From Lachnospiraceae bacterium (GTDB lineage: Bacteria; Bacillota; Clostridia; Lachnospirales; Lachnospiraceae), in assembly GCA_900770225.1 (NCBI GenBank), contig CAAGJU010000321.1:1-6565 (forward strand): a DNA stretch of 6,565 nt. The letters are read 5' to 3'. Both the position numbers and the translations under genes were made by a program. Numbering within the stretch: position 1 is the first letter of the stretch; each line of letters starts with the position of its first letter. The notes beneath the pieces were generated by a model. The model was not told where the DNA came from. It saw only the letters and a program-made list of their open reading frames with translations, and searched no databases. Below, piece by piece: positions 5,871 to 6,565 of the stretch.

Positions 5871-6565
5871 GTGACGAATTTGACATGGAAAGAATATGAG
5901 ATGGATCCGACGTGCGTAGCGGACTGGCTTTCCTGGGGAGGACTGGTGCATCCCAGCATCATGCGCGGAAAAGATGACAGTTTCTTAGGCGTCCTGGCCT
6001 ATGAGCCGTATCAGCCGGTGACAGGAAAGCCGATCATTCTGCCGGAGTTCAAGAACGGCTGGTGCTTCTGGATGGAGCATCAGCATCAGCAGCATCAGGA
6101 CAGGCATTACCTGGTAGTAGCATGGAACCCGTTTTTCAGCCGAGGACATATCATCAATGGAATCCTTAAGAAGAGCATGGACTGGGATGAGGCAAAGGAA
6201 ACATTCCTGCATCTGCTGCAAGATACGCATCATGCTTTGGAACAAGTGACAAAGTGTCGTTTGTTGGAATATCAGGAAATCCTGGATTTTCTGGAGTTCG
6301 CCCTCTCCATCGGCGACCGGCATGTCGAAATGCCAGAGGTACCGCTCTACCTGGATGCATTGCTCTCGCAGGATATCGACTTGGACTTCACGCATAGCCA
6401 TTTGCGTATCGACGGGAAGAAGCTGTGCGTTCTCTCATTGACAGCCTCCTGCGAGGACGAACAGCTTGAGAAGATTCTTGACGCCTTCGAGGCACAGGAT
6501 TATCGGCACGTTCGTCGCCTGCTGCTTTTCAGCCCGAAGCGGGCGAAGAAAGAAGAGCTTTGGTA
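5871..6565 (+). CDS. trbE: TrbE/VirB4-like T4SS ATPase, N-terminal part (runs off the right edge)
   Basis: Likely the large inner-membrane-associated ATPase that supplies energy for pilus biogenesis and transfer. Only the first 231 residues are present, so the Walker motifs lie outside the window. The GTG start has GAGGA (5862-5866) four bases upstream. It places WKEYEMDPTCVADWLSWGGL 17 residues before ADWL, as in TrbE proteins (EYRxxPxxLADWLPW). Further family features are DDSFLGVLAYEP (about 35-46), HYLVVAWNPF (about 79-88), and RHVEMPEVPLYLDALL (about 150-165) followed by LRIDGKKLCVLSLT (about 178-191). A His/Gln-rich stretch occupies residues 70-79. There is no stop to the edge. The frame is also open upstream to an ATG at 5739 inside trbD, but that would read through the terminator. 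An ATG at 5901 is a less likely start. Confidence 0.9.
   Translation, partial: MTNLTWKEYEMDPTCVADWLSWGGLVHPSIMRGKDDSFLGVLAYEPYQPVTGKPIILPEFKNGWCFWMEHQHQQHQDRHYLVVAWNPFFSRGHIINGILKKSMDWDEAKETFLHLLQDTHHALEQVTKCRLLEYQEILDFLEFALSIGDRHVEMPEVPLYLDALLSQDIDLDFTHSHLRIDGKKLCVLSLTASCEDEQLEKILDAFEAQDYRHVRRLLLFSPKRAKKEELW

Noticed and set aside
1..6565. CRISPR array, tRNA, rRNA, insertion sequence ends or an origin of transfer
   Set aside because: No regularly spaced repeats with spacers, no tRNA or rRNA-like stretch, no transposase, and no iteron or nic-like region was seen.

Overview
The window is a stretch of one conjugative type IV secretion (T4SS) gene cluster. All six genes lie on the + strand and are packed tightly enough to read as an operon. 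In order they are: a TrbI/VirB10-like core-complex protein (left edge, possibly cut), a TraG/VirD4-like coupling ATPase, a TrbB/VirB11-like traffic ATPase, a TrbC/VirB2-like pilin precursor, a TrbD/VirB3-like membrane protein, and the N-terminal part of a TrbE/VirB4-like ATPase that runs off the right edge. The families are assigned from motifs and from remembered family sequences, not from a database search.

The organism is most likely a Firmicute with an outer membrane (Negativicutes type). A VirB10/TrbI protein with a TrbI-like C-terminal domain implies a two-membrane envelope. The strong AAGGAG-type ribosome binding sites, the TTG and GTG starts and the clean intrinsic terminator look Firmicute-like. 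This is inference. Whether the cluster is on a plasmid or an integrative element cannot be decided here, because no relaxase, integrase or replication gene is visible.

Layout: 1-1282 trbI-like; 1297-4074 traG-like; 4049-5017 trbB-like, overlapping the end of traG; 5018-5155 a structured non-coding gap with a palindrome, hairpins and a possible promoter; 5156-5518 trbC-like pilin; 5531-5800 trbD-like; 5807-5842 a strong intrinsic terminator; 5871-6565 trbE-like, partial. In function, TraG would dock the DNA-relaxase substrate, TrbB and TrbE would power pilus assembly and transport, TrbC would form the pilus, TrbD would anchor TrbE at the inner membrane, and TrbI would link the inner and outer membranes.

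The most unusual content is a 19-base palindrome, GATGTCCATSATGGACATC, present three times: twice inside the disordered tail of traG, in the same reading frame and exactly 126 bases apart, and once overlapping the trbB stop codon. Other points of interest are the terminator between the trbD and trbE genes, the trbB-trbC gap, an insertion in the coupling protein, and a gene order with trbI placed before traG.
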